From Drosophila miranda (lineage: Eukaryota; Arthropoda; Insecta; Diptera; Drosophilidae): DNA of 64,000 nt. The translations under genes and the position numbers were made by a program. The stretch covers positions 22,441,515 to 22,505,514 of the forward strand of contig NW_022881603.1 of assembly GCF_003369915.1 (NCBI RefSeq), read 5' to 3'. Under the pieces are notes generated by a model. The model worked only from the letters and a program-made list of their open reading frames with translations, ran no database searches and was not told the DNA's origin. Each line of letters opens with the position of its first letter. Positions within the stretch are counted from its first letter, which is position 1. This document shows positions 10,821-21,200 of the stretch, piece after piece.

Positions 10821-12501
10821 TCAAAGCACAAAACAAATTGATTCTGATTGACGTGCGGCCAAAAAAACACCTACTTTATATTGCAAATAAGTTCCTTCAA
10901 GGTTTTCCAGTTGTAAAGATAATTTAGGATGAGAAATGTGTTTACTGTTGGGCAAATTGATCAGGGAGGAGCGGAAAGCGTTCTCCGTGGGATGATTGAA
11001 CTCGATGCTAAAGTTCCGAATGAGTCGAGCGATGCCCAGCTCGAGCTCCATGTCCACGATGCGCTTTCCAACGCACATCCGGGGTCCAAATCCGAAGGGC
11101 AAGAACACAAACGGATTCTTCAGCTTCAAGTCATTTGCCGGGCATTGCCCGTTGGAGTCTGTGGCGTTACGAATCCAACGTTCTGGCAGGAACTCAGCAG
11201 CCTTGGGGAGGTGCTCCTCGCTTGACAGCAAGCTCAGGGGAACCATCGACACACAGGTACCAGCTGGCACTTGATATCCGCTCAAAACGCTGTCCCGATT
11301 GAGAAATCGGCCATTGCCGATGACCAAAGGATAGATCCGTTGTGACTCTTTGATGCAGGCACGTAGATAGGGAACGTTCTTCATCGATGCCTCAGTGAAT
11401 TCGGAGTCCTTCTCGGGTAGAACCTTCATCACCTCTTCTCGGAGTACGGCCTGCTTCTGCGGATTCTTGGCAAGGCACAGCAAGGCCGCTGTAAAGGTAC
11501 TTGAGGTCTGGAAAAAAAGGATGTATGAGATAAGGGTAAGTATGAGAACAACAGACTACGTACGGTATCCACTCCGGCCATTAGCATGTCCATGGCCATA
11601 ACCGTCGCCACCTTTTTGTCGATCTTGAGCAGCTTTTCCAGTACACTCTGCTCGCTCTCAGGGCGGACAACACCCTCCTTGGCCTCTTTCTCTAGACGCT
11701 CTATAGCTTCGTCTACATACGCTGAAGTTATTTCTTGAACGCCATCTAGGGACTTCATTATCTTCATTAGCTTGGGTGTTTTAACGTAACGCCAGATGGA
11801 GGGCTTCATCTCCAGATCGGCTGTTAATTCAAAAAAATCGTCCAGGTACTTGAAAAGTAACACAGCCTGGTCGTTATCGCCCGACTCTTTGAGCAGTCCC
11901 AACTGCTTGTCCAGAGCCACCACAGAGACTGACTCGAGGGTCCACCGATTTATAACGTTTAAGAAATCATCTGGAGCTTCCTGGGTATCGATATCACGGA
12001 GTGCTTTAATACTGTGAAGGGGGGAGAAAATACTTGAGCGTAAACAGTGATTTATTATTAGTCATACGCACCGTTGCACAAACTCCTGGTTCACTTGGAC
12101 ATCTTCTTATAGTAAAGCCGCACGGTCTTCGGCTGCATTAGGACAAGATTTACAGCCGATCGAAAGTCGCTCCAGGTTTTTCCTTGTGTGGGTAAAGCTC
12201 CCTCCACTCCCTGGAATAAATCCTTTCTATGAGTCTTCCGATGATAGCGAAGAGTATCGCTGCCAGGCCGATTTCTCCCCCTCCAGGCATAAAATTCAAC
12301 GTAAATAAATATTTATAGTCTCGAAACAAAACACAATTCGAATCCAGTAAGAACAGAAAAAAGTTGTACTAGGAATCTGATCAAAGGGACGAGCTTGTAG
12401 CCACTCTGCATCATTTCTGGGCTCTGCTACAGCTGCTTTGGTCTGCCAACGCTACAAGAGATTTAAAAACGTATATCACTGTGATATCGGATCTATATGT
12501 A
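10821..12501 (-). pseudogene. Cyp12-like P450 (copy 3), 5' end replaced by a transposon
   Basis: Exon 4 (11507-10821) and exon 3 (12011-11564) are open and carry all P450 signature motifs, including the haem loop. Exon 2 (from 12451) is damaged: a 1-bp deletion near 12096 shifts the frame before the donor. The middle of the exon is gone near 12270-12290, and a stretch of foreign AT-rich sequence (about 12296-12352) stands in its place. Exon 1 is missing, because intron 1 breaks off at 12501, where the gypsy LTR begins. This copy has the longest intact C-terminal reading, ending near ...LQYKVGVF, but whether that is the native C terminus is unclear. Confidence 0.84.
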
Positions 12502-12761
12502 TGTAGTAGTTTAAGTTGCTTGATGGCAACGAGTAACATTTATTTGATAAGTATCTTGGACTTAAAATTATAACAGCTCCAAGTTTTACAAGTATGTTTG
12601 TGACTAATTATATGCGTGTACGTCTGATGCGTGGCTGAACTGACAACTGACTGATCTCTCTCTCTTGCTATCGGCTCTCTCAGAGCCGATTACTGCTCTA
12701 TCCCGACGACACGACGAAAACACGACCGCTTCGTGTCTCTCTCTTTCCTTCGTTTCCTACA
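12502..12761 (-). repeat. Gypsy element 3' LTR
   Basis: 260 bp, beginning TGTAGTAG and ending CCTACA on the plus strand. It differs from the other LTR by about four substitutions and one CT dinucleotide, roughly 98% identity by eye. Confidence 0.88.
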
Positions 12762-15661
12762 TTCGGCTGTCCTGACGGACCATTCGCCTCGGATGGGTCT
12801 AGCCAAGGTTTCATATATTCTGAAACTGTAGAGGTCTTATAGGGACCCTCAGTATCCCCAATCTTCTCGACTTCGTACCTTCTATGATTCTTTACCCTAA
12901 CCACCTTATACGGCCCTAGATCCTTTCCTTTTAGCTTTAATCCAGTACCATACTGAGTACGCTTGACAGCTACTAGCTCATTAACCTCATACTGTCTATC
13001 TAGTTTCCTTTTTAAGTCAAAACTCTTCTTGTTTTCCTGCTGTAACCGTGCAATGTTTTCAACTACTTCCTTTCTAATTTTTTCGCGGTCCTTGTTCAAC
13101 TCTTCGATAAGTGATTCTTCCAATATTTCTTTTATTTTTGGATCCATTCCTATACGCATGTCTAGCCCAGTCAATATCTTGAAAGGTGTTACCTTGGTAC
13201 TTCGCGGCTCAACACTGTTGATCATTTGCTGTACTTTTCCTAGATGCTTATTCCAACTACCGGAATTACCCTGACACAATTTCGACAACATAGGCACCAC
13301 TATCTTGTGCATCCTTTCGACTTGACCATTCCCACGTGGAACGCCTGTGGCAATCATTAAATGCTGTATTTTCTCTCTCTCACAATATTCACGAAACAAA
13401 TTGGACATAAACGCTGCACCCCTATCCGTCACTATTCTGTTCGGATTACCAAAACTAGTCCCCTGAATTTCCAAACACTTAACGACCTCTTCAACACCTG
13501 TACTACGTGTAGAATATAACCAAACAAACTTAGAAAATCCATCAACGACAACCAGTATATAATTGTACTGTTTTTTAGTCATTTCCATTGGTCCAACGTG
13601 ATCAATGTGATACGTTTGTAACGGCCTATCACCCTTGTCTATTGGTTGCAAATAACCCTCACGTTTTCCTGTCTTTTCATTGACAATGATACACTCGACA
13701 CAACTATTTATTACGCGCCATACTTTGTCTTTTAACTTCGGAATATAATACGACTTTTCAATGATATCTTGTGTCTTTTTAACTGAAAAATGTCCTTGCT
13801 TATGTGCTATTGATATAATCTCATTTTCCAACTGAGCTGGTACTACGATAAGCTCCTTATCCGGATCCTTAAACAAAATCTGATTCTGAATATAATAATC
13901 CTCATATTCCTTGTCCTCCACAATACTTTTAACAGCCTTAACCCAATCGTCGGTTAGCTGAGCTTCTTTCAAACGATGAGCTATACTTTCGGTCACCATA
14001 AAACAAGATACACGACTCAACGCGTCAACGTGCCTCAGCTTCGTTCCTGAGCGATGTTCTATAACATAATTAAAATCTTGTAGGTACATGGCCCAACGTG
14101 CTACTCTCAAAGGAACGTCTTTCTTTTTGATCGTCATTGTCAATGCATTACAATCTGTGACAATTTTGAACTTTATACCCAAAACGTATACACGCCATTT
14201 CGCTAAAGCTTCGATAATTGCCAGAACCTCAAGGTCATAAGCAGGATATTTCTCTTCACATGGCTTAGTCCTACGGCTCATATATTGAACTGGATGGAAT
14301 TGGCTGTCTTCCAAACTCTTTTGCAGTAACACGGCTCCATACCCCCATTTTGATGCATCAGTATGGATTTCTGTCTCCAACTTCGGGTTGTACATTTCTA
14401 AAACAGGTCTACTAATCAATGCTACCTTTAGTTGTTCAAACGCAACCTGATGTATCTCCTTAAATTCAAATTTAACATGCTTCCGCAGCAGATCTGTCAA
14501 TGGTTTTGCAATAACAGCATAAACCTCAATAAACTTTCGGAAATAAGAGGTCAATCCTATGAAACGCTGCACTGCTTTTTTATCAACTGGCACTGGGAAC
14601 TTTTCGACTGCCCTCGTCTTCTCATCACTTGGTCTTATCGTATTCTTTTCTATTATATACCCCAGAAAATTAACCTTTTGTCGTAACAGCTGACACTTTC
14701 TCCAATTTATACGTAGCCTATTCATTTCCGCTATCTTCAGTACTTTTCTCAACTTTAACAAACTCTCTTCTACATCTTGACTACAAATAATAACGTCATC
14801 CATATAGACTGCTGCTTCATTATTCTTTACCAAATCTCTCAACACAGCCATTATAAATCTGGTAAACACCGCTGGAGAATTCGAAATTCCAAATGGTACA
14901 TATAAAAATTCGAACTGACCATTCTGAGTGACAGAAGACGTATATTTTTGAGACTCGACTTCTACAGGCACATGGAAAAAACCATTCATTAAATACAACG
15001 TGGTGAAATACTTTGCACCCTGCAGTTTCTCCAACACTGTATCCATATGTGACATTGGAAAGTTATCGCAAACTATTTTCTCATTCAGCTTTCGGTAATC
15101 ACAGCATTGTCTCTTGCTACCGTTCTTTTTGGGTACCAACACTACTGGTGATGCATACTCCGATGTACTTGGCTTTATAATCTTCTGAGCCAGCCACTCT
15201 TCCACTTGCTTGTCCACGATTTCCTGTTCACACAACGGTAATCGTCTCGGATGCTGGAAAACTGGTATCTCATCCACTAATACAATTTTCATTTTTATCG
15301 GCGCATCTACATTTCTCTGATGTTGGTACTTTCCTACCATACCCCTAACCTCTCTAGCATGTGCTTCACTGAGATGACCAACATCAATTGAAAACTCCTT
15401 CTCAACTTCGTCAATACTTGACATGCAAATGCCTTTATATTCATTAAACAATTCCACGCATGAGGACGATGCTACCTGATCAAGTTTCTTATCTTTATCC
15501 TCACCACAAACTCTACGAACAAATCTTGTTCCTGTCTTAGAAACTTGCATGTCCACATGATCCAGAATAGTCCTTCCTAAAATGGCTTCAAAACCAATAT
15601 CCTCGTCTGGAATGACATGAAATTCTACCTCCATTTCAATCTCATCGATTTTCACTGGTAT
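12698..15661 (-). CDS. Gypsy pol: end of protease, reverse transcriptase, RNase H, integrase
   Basis: About 985 residues in one frame. The order is: protease C-terminal part (EAILGR), RT with YMDD (AAVYMDDVIICS), RNase H (TDASKWGYGAVLL), the integrase HHCC zinc finger, then the integrase core with aspartates in HIDHVGPM and IVTDRGAAF and glutamate in GNGQVERM. The frame continues in phase from gag across a UAG. One catalytic residue looks lost: RT motif A, normally LDLxxGF, reads LYLMNGFFHVPV, with Asp replaced by Tyr (codon 14993-14995). By family knowledge that Asp binds the catalytic metal, so this copy's RT should be inactive even if the frame is otherwise open. Confidence 0.9.
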   Translation of the reverse strand: MPVKIDEIEMEVEFHVIPDEDIGFEAILGRTILDHVDMQVSKTGTRFVRRVCGEDKDKKLDQVASSSCVELFNEYKGICMSSIDEVEKEFSIDVGHLSEAHAREVRGMVGKYQHQRNVDAPIKMKIVLVDEIPVFQHPRRLPLCEQEIVDKQVEEWLAQKIIKPSTSEYASPVVLVPKKNGSKRQCCDYRKLNEKIVCDNFPMSHMDTVLEKLQGAKYFTTLYLMNGFFHVPVEVESQKYTSSVTQNGQFEFLYVPFGISNSPAVFTRFIMAVLRDLVKNNEAAVYMDDVIICSQDVEESLLKLRKVLKIAEMNRLRINWRKCQLLRQKVNFLGYIIEKNTIRPSDEKTRAVEKFPVPVDKKAVQRFIGLTSYFRKFIEVYAVIAKPLTDLLRKHVKFEFKEIHQVAFEQLKVALISRPVLEMYNPKLETEIHTDASKWGYGAVLLQKSLEDSQFHPVQYMSRRTKPCEEKYPAYDLEVLAIIEALAKWRVYVLGIKFKIVTDCNALTMTIKKKDVPLRVARWAMYLQDFNYVIEHRSGTKLRHVDALSRVSCFMVTESIAHRLKEAQLTDDWVKAVKSIVEDKEYEDYYIQNQILFKDPDKELIVVPAQLENEIISIAHKQGHFSVKKTQDIIEKSYYIPKLKDKVWRVINSCVECIIVNEKTGKREGYLQPIDKGDRPLQTYHIDHVGPMEMTKKQYNYILVVVDGFSKFVWLYSTRSTGVEEVVKCLEIQGTSFGNPNRIVTDRGAAFMSNLFREYCEREKIQHLMIATGVPRGNGQVERMHKIVVPMLSKLCQGNSGSWNKHLGKVQQMINSVEPRSTKVTPFKILTGLDMRIGMDPKIKEILEESLIEELNKDREKIRKEVVENIARLQQENKKSFDLKRKLDRQYEVNELVAVKRTQYGTGLKLKGKDLGPYKVVRVKNHRRYEVEKIGDTEGPYKTSTVSEYMKPWLDPSEANGPSGQPNVGNEGKRETRSGRVFVVSSG

Positions 15662-16852
15662 CTAAAAGCTACCAAAAGTTACAACTTGACTATCTCCAAT
15701 ACCTGTTAAAAATATCTCCTGGCCGATCAGTTCAAGATGTCCAAATTTCAAAAATACCCTCCTGCGAATTAAACACAAATCTGCTCCAGTATCAATCAAA
15801 CCTTGGAATACCAAATTCGCGTACTTAATATCCTTTAATTCCAAACCTGATGGAGTGAAAATACCTGACGGCTTATCAACGATTTCCTTATCTCGAATAA
15901 TGTTCGTATTCGATCTCTTTTCTTGTCTGGTTTCGACCTTGACATTACAGCTTGCAGCACGGTGTCCTGGTTGGCCACATTTGAAACAACAAAAATCATT
16001 TTTGGGATAATCTTTCCTCAAATGCGATTTGTCTCCACACTTAAAACATTTCCTAAAATTCTCTGCCATCGACCCTTTCACCGAACTCTCACTTTTATTA
16101 CTCAGCGGCCAATTCTTACTCATCGGCTTGGATCCGCCTCTAGCTTTCTGGTAAACATCGATCTGAAATTTAAGCTCCTTTAAGTTTCTAGCTTGGTACA
16201 GCATTGCCTTACTTGCCCTAGCGTCTGGTATACCATCCACAAAATATTCGATTAAACTCTCATCATCTAGTTTAATTGGCTTGGCTATCTCCATTAACGC
16301 ATACAAAAACTCATGCAACGACTCTCCTTTTTTCTGCTGGCGCTTTTGCAACATTCTATGTACTTCTACGGACGACAGTTTAACACTAAACTCATCCAAC
16401 AGAGCTGCCTGCAACGAATTCCAGTAACGAATATCACGCAAACTACGAGCGAAAGATTTTGGTGCACCAACTAACAACTTCTTGGCATAAATGAATAATT
16501 GTAATTGACTCCATTGAACAATAGCTGCGCATTCTTCTAATTCCTCTATCCATTGATTGATGTCGGGGTTATTAGAACCAGAAAATTGTGACACACTACC
16601 TTTCACGTCTTTTAGCGTAAACCAAGATTTATACTCTGCCTGTCGCGTACCTGGTTGAACTGCTACGGTATCATCCACTGCTGTTACTACGGACTCATTC
16701 TCTGACTCTTCTTCATCCTCAACTGGAAAGCCGTGATGTATTAATAGTCTATCTTGCAAATCGCGCTTTCGTCCCGTCGTCTGCAACGCAAGCTCTCTTA
16801 ACTTCTCTCGCAAATCTGCGACTCTCAGTGTCATTATCTCTTCAACTTGCAT
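15662..16852 (-). CDS. Gypsy gag with start of protease
   Basis: 396 residues from the ATG at 16852. The N-terminal 60 residues resemble a SAP-like helix pair. The middle is a retrotransposon gag capsid region. Two zinc knuckles lie at about residues 270-305. The second (CFKCGQPGHRAASC) is intact. The first lacks its last Cys, with Tyr in its place. The protease active site DTGAD follows. The frame ends at TAG 15662-15664, just after VVTFGSF, and the pol frame continues in the same phase. The stop falls inside the protease, so it is more likely a mutation than a programmed gag/pol boundary. Confidence 0.85.
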   Translation of the reverse strand: MQVEEIMTLRVADLREKLRELALQTTGRKRDLQDRLLIHHGFPVEDEEESENESVVTAVDDTVAVQPGTRQAEYKSWFTLKDVKGSVSQFSGSNNPDINQWIEELEECAAIVQWSQLQLFIYAKKLLVGAPKSFARSLRDIRYWNSLQAALLDEFSVKLSSVEVHRMLQKRQQKKGESLHEFLYALMEIAKPIKLDDESLIEYFVDGIPDARASKAMLYQARNLKELKFQIDVYQKARGGSKPMSKNWPLSNKSESSVKGSMAENFRKCFKCGDKSHLRKDYPKNDFCCFKCGQPGHRAASCNVKVETRQEKRSNTNIIRDKEIVDKPSGIFTPSGLELKDIKYANLVFQGLIDTGADLCLIRRRVFLKFGHLELIGQEIFLTGIGDSQVVTFGSF

Positions 16853-16943
16853 CGTGACGATTTAAATACAAAATAATTGATATTAGCTTATATCTAAGAA
16901 AATGTAATTAAATCAACTTAAACAACCTTATTACTGCTGGCCT

Positions 16944-17192
16944 GTTAACAATTTTCCAGTTAACATCGACTCCGAAAACGCCTTTAAAGTCGTCACTGTT
17001 AACGATCGCTTCTCTGTTAACGCTCACCTTACTATGGGCTTACCCTTGTTAACTCTCGCTTCTGCGCAGAACTTTCCAGACTCCAAATTTGACGCACACA
17101 CACCACCACATCCAGATCTCGCTTGCCTGTCGATGTCGCTGTTGCCGTCCTCTCTTTGTTGCCTTGCCTTGCTCTCGCTGTTCGCCGTTAAC
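16944..17192. repeat. Six GTTAAC hexamers in the gypsy leader
   Basis: GTTAAC occurs at 16944, 16960, 16998, 17016, 17048 and 17187. It is its own reverse complement. Six copies in 250 bp is far above chance (about 0.06 expected for equal base use). The function is unknown. Confidence 0.6.
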
Positions 17193-17224
17193 TCGTTGTC
17201 GCTTCCCGAATCGTCGCTGCTTCT

Positions 17225-17823
17225 GCTGTTACAAAATGGTCGTCTCCTTGCTGCTTGTCTCTTCTTGTAGTTGTAGTCTCCGTCCGACGCAGTGCAACAC
17301 AACAACAATCAATGTTCTTTGATTCTTGCTGTTTGCTGCCGTCGTTTTGTCGCTTCTGCTTCCTTTGGAACGAACGCACTCAGATTGTCGTCTCTGTGCC
17401 GCTTGTCTCCTTGTAGCTCTAGCCTCTCAGACGCAATGCACAACAACAACAACGAAGGTTTTGATTCTTGCTGTGTTTGCTGCCGTCTGCCGTCGTTTTG
17501 TCGCTTCTGCTCTCTTTGGAACGAACGCGCTCAGATTGTCGTCTCTGTGCCGCTTGTCTCCTTGTAGCTCTAGCCTCTCAGACGCAATGCACAACAACAA
17601 CAACAACGAAGGTTTTGATTCTTGCTTTGTTTGCTGCCGTCTGCCGTCGTTTTGTCGCTTCTGCTCTCTTTGGAACGAACGCGCTCAGATTGTCGTCTCT
17701 GTGCCGCTTGTCTCCTTGTAGCTCTAGCCTCTCAGACGCAATGCACAACAACAACAACGAAGGTTTTGATTCTTGCTGTGTTTGCTGCCGTCTGCCGTCG
17801 TTTTGTCGCTTCAGCTCTCTTGA
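17225..17823 (-). repeat. Tandem repeat in the gypsy untranslated leader
   Basis: Units of about 142-154 bp begin at 17318, 17460, 17614 and 17765, each opening with TTTGATTCTTGCT and containing CTTGTAGCTCTAGCCTCTCA and an AAC-rich tract. A degenerate unit precedes them from about 17225. The array lies between the 5' LTR and gag. Long plus-strand open frames here are a by-product of the repeat. Confidence 0.85.
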
Positions 17824-18018
17824 ATGTCTGCTCACACTAATGCGCCTTCTTCGACAAGTGTCTCTCTCGCACTTATAGGCCAGACTGCAATTCAATTTCG
17901 CACCGCGACCGATCTCTTGTGTCACCAGTCTCGTGTTCGCCAAAATTTCCAAATACACGCACAAATCTCACTTGCAAATGTTGTTGTCTTGGGCTTATTT
18001 TCGGACGAGCCCCAAATT

Positions 18019-18276
18019 TGTAGTAGTTTAAGTTGCTTGATGGCAACGAGTAACATTTATTTGATAAGTATGTTGTACTTAAAATTATAACAGCGCCAAG
18101 TTTTACAAGTATGTTTGTGACTAATTATATGCGTGTACGTCTGATGCGTGGCTGAACTGACAACTGACTGATCTCTCTCTTGCTATCGGCTCTCTCAGTG
18201 CCGATTACTGCTCTATCCCGACGACACGACGAAAACACGACCGCTTCGTGTCTCTCTCTTTCCTTCGTTTCCTACA
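18019..18276 (-). repeat. Gypsy element 5' LTR
   Basis: 258 bp with TG and CA ends, followed on the right by TGTA. A few bases inside it (minus strand) a TGGGGCTCGTCC-like stretch is the candidate tRNA primer-binding site; the tRNA is not assigned. Confidence 0.88.
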
Positions 18277-18280
18277 TGTA

Positions 18281-21200
18281 TACGCCAGATGCTGTCTTAA
18301 CGTCAACCACTCGTACGTGGTTGTCCTGTCCAGGATATGTCTTAATGATGCGACCCATTGGCCACTTCATTACAGGAAGGTTGTCTTCCTTAACCAAAAC
18401 TAATAATCCTTCAGGTACGTTTGGTGAAGCGGTCTTCCATTTATGCCGAGCTTGCAATTCTTGGAGGTATTCTGTAGACCATTGTTTCCAGAATGAATGC
18501 TTTAGGCGTGATACCAATTCCCAGCGCTTGACCAATGTTCTTCCTTGATGATCAGTATTGACGTCAGGAGGCGTTGTCAATGGTTCACCAATCAAGAAGT
18601 GTCCTGCGGTGAGCGCTGTTGTATCAGTGGGATCATTTGACATTGGACATGGGTCGAGAATTGAGAATTGCTTCAATTTCGATTATCACTGTGTTTAGTT
18701 CTTCAAATGTCAATGAGGCTGTGTTGGTGGTTGTTACCAACAGCTTTTTTGCTGATTTTACCGCCGCTTCCCAGAGGCCGACAAACGATGGAGCCCTGGG
18801 AGGAATGAATTTAAAATCCACTTGTTTTATGTCGCAATGATTCGCAATGAGCACTTGCCTTTGAGCTGAATATTGAGTCTTCTAATTCTTTAAGCTGGTT
18901 GTTTGCACCCACAAAGTTCGTTGCATTGTCGCAATGAATAGTTTGCCACTTCCCACGTCTGCTTAAGAATCGACGCAGGGTGGCCAAGAATGCATCTGTG
19001 GTCAGGTCGCTTACCAGCTCCAGGTGTACTGCCTTTGTGAAAAGCAGCAGAACACGGCGATGTATGCCTTATCTGGTCTTTTGCCTCGGATCTTATGGTG
19101 GATCGAGATTGGTCCACAGTAGTCGACGCCTGCATTAAGAAACGGTCGTGCTTGTGTGACTCGTTGTGCTGGGAGATTGCCCATGATCTGGTGCATCAGC
19201 TTTGGTCTAGCCTTGGTGCATCTAACACAGCTGTGGATGATGCTTCTAGCCATTGTCTTGTCATTGATAATCCAATATTGTTGTCTTGCGATTGCCCTTA
19301 ATGCTTGAGCACCACAATGCATGTTCTCCTCATGTAGCTCCCGCAAAATCATTTTGACGATTGGGTCATTGTAAGGCAGCAAAACTGGGTGTTTTGCGTT
19401 GTATGGAAGTAGAGCTTCTTCAAGTCTACCACCAACTCGGATGAGCTCATCGTCTCCTAGGAAGGGAGATAACGATATGATCGAGCTCTTTCTATCCACA
19501 GTCTTATAGCGTTGGAACTGTTTTAACTCTGCTGTAAGCTCGACTTGTTGTATGGTTCGCAGGATTATAGTGCGGGCGTGAGTCAGTTCTTCTGCGCAGA
19601 GCGTCGTGGTGTTCGCTCTGTTGGTTTTGTAGCAGAAGCGTAACATATATGCCACAATGCGTTGCAGTTTGTGAAACGAGTTGCTATGTCTGCTAGTATA
19701 TAATTCATCCCCAAGTGCGCTAGGTGTGATTGGCAAGCTTACATGTTTAGCTTTTCTCTCAAGATTGCTGGGTTCTATGTTGGGTGCCTTCGTCCAGTTG
19801 TCTCGAGATCCGTGCAGGAATAATGGTCCATATAACCACAGATTGTGATCTGCCAGTCTGCTTGCTGCGATTCCTCTCGACAGGACATCGGCTGCGTTGT
19901 TGGCCGATGACACGTGACGCCATTGTGACTGGTTTGTTAATGCCTGGATTTTGGCTATTCGATTTGCCACAAAGGTATGGTATGTTGATGACGATGCGTT
20001 TATCCAGGATAACACAACGGTGGAATCACTCCAAAACCATCCTGAAACCGTGTTAATGTCCATGTGCAGATCCTGTCGGACTCGGTTTGTGAGCTCGGCA
20101 CCGAGGACTGCAGCACAAAGTTCTAACCGTGGTAGCGATTGTTTGGCTGTCGGCGCCACACGTGATTTCGAACAGAGCAGTCTTACTGACACTTGGTTGT
20201 TTTTGTATGTAGCGCGTACATATACAGCTGCGCCATATGCTCGTTCTGATGCATCTACAAACGTATTGAGTTCTTGGGTAACTGGAATTTTACCATCGTA
20301 GATATGCCGGGGAACTTGCATTTTGTTTAATGTTTGTAAGTCGTCCTGGTATTCTTTCCATTCGGTTTGGTGTTGTAATGGTAATTCGTCATCCCAATCC
20401 AGTTTGAGCTCCCAAAGTTGTTGCATGAAGATTTGATGAGACCCAGAGTTTTCACGCTGTAGTGCTCTAGTGTCTCTCCTAGTTTTACATCGGTTACAAT
20501 ATCCTCTTTGGGGATTCCTTGGAGAAGTTGCTCATTGTTGGAGCACCACTTGCGCAATTTGAATCCGGACGGTAGCAATATCTTATTTATTTCTTGTCGA
20601 ACATGAATTGCCTCTGGAATCGTGTTTGCTCCAGTTAGACAGTCGTCAACATAGAAATCGGTTTTTAATGTTGTTGATCCTACTGGTAGTCTGTCTTTGT
20701 ATTGTATTGCCAAATGATCCAGACATTTCGTTGCTAGGAACGGAGCAGCTGTTGTCCCATATGTTACTGTTTTCAGGCGATAGTACCTGATCACTTCGGA
20801 TGGATTGTTTCTCCAGACTATCATTTGATGGAATTGATCCTCCGGGTTCATCCACACTTGCCGGTACATCTTTTCTATGTCCGCTGTGAATACGTACTTA
20901 TGAATTCGAAATCGTAGCAGAATGGACATAAGTTCGCTCTGAACGGTGGGTCCAGCCTGCAGGATGTCGTTCAAAGATTTCCCGCTTGTTGATTTGCATG
21001 AGGCATCGAATACTACCCGAAGCTTTGTAGTGGTGCTTTCAGGTTTGAGTACACAATGATGTGGAATGAAGTAGTGCCTTTTAAGAACTTTTGATGCTGG
21101 CACCATCTTCATATGTCCTAGTCCTTCATACTCTTCCATGAAGTCCACATAACTCTTCCAAGTTTCTGGTGAGCTTCGCCGCTCCAACGCTAGGAATCTT

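Larger units (their letters stand above)
12502..18276 (-). mobile_element. Gypsy-superfamily LTR retrotransposon, structurally complete
   Basis: Two LTRs that begin TG and end CA bound a 5.26-kb internal region with gag-pro and pol in gypsy order (protease, RT, RNase H, integrase) and no envelope gene. A 4-bp target duplication TGTA stands on both sides (12498-12501 and 18277-18280). The pol frame runs about 60 bp into the 3' LTR. The left flank is Cyp 3 intron 1, but the right flank is a BEL element, so the two flanks do not come from one empty site. The exact gypsy lineage is not identified. Confidence 0.9.

Noticed and set aside
12502-12761. Envelope gene of an errantivirus-type gypsy
   Set aside because: pol runs into the 3' LTR, leaving no room for a third frame.
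15662-15664. Programmed UAG readthrough between gag and pol
   Set aside because: The stop lies inside the protease domain, after its active site, where a translational switch would split an enzyme. Together with the RT Asp-to-Tyr change, mutation is simpler.
17225-17823. Su(Hw) insulator array as in classical gypsy
   Set aside because: No recognisable Su(Hw) core found in the units; only the position is similar.
17326-17878. Overlapping plus-strand open frames of 130-136 codons
   Set aside because: They are antisense to the gypsy leader and arise from the repeating 142-154-bp unit, giving the same Cys/Leu-rich peptide several times in shifted frames. No start context or domain.
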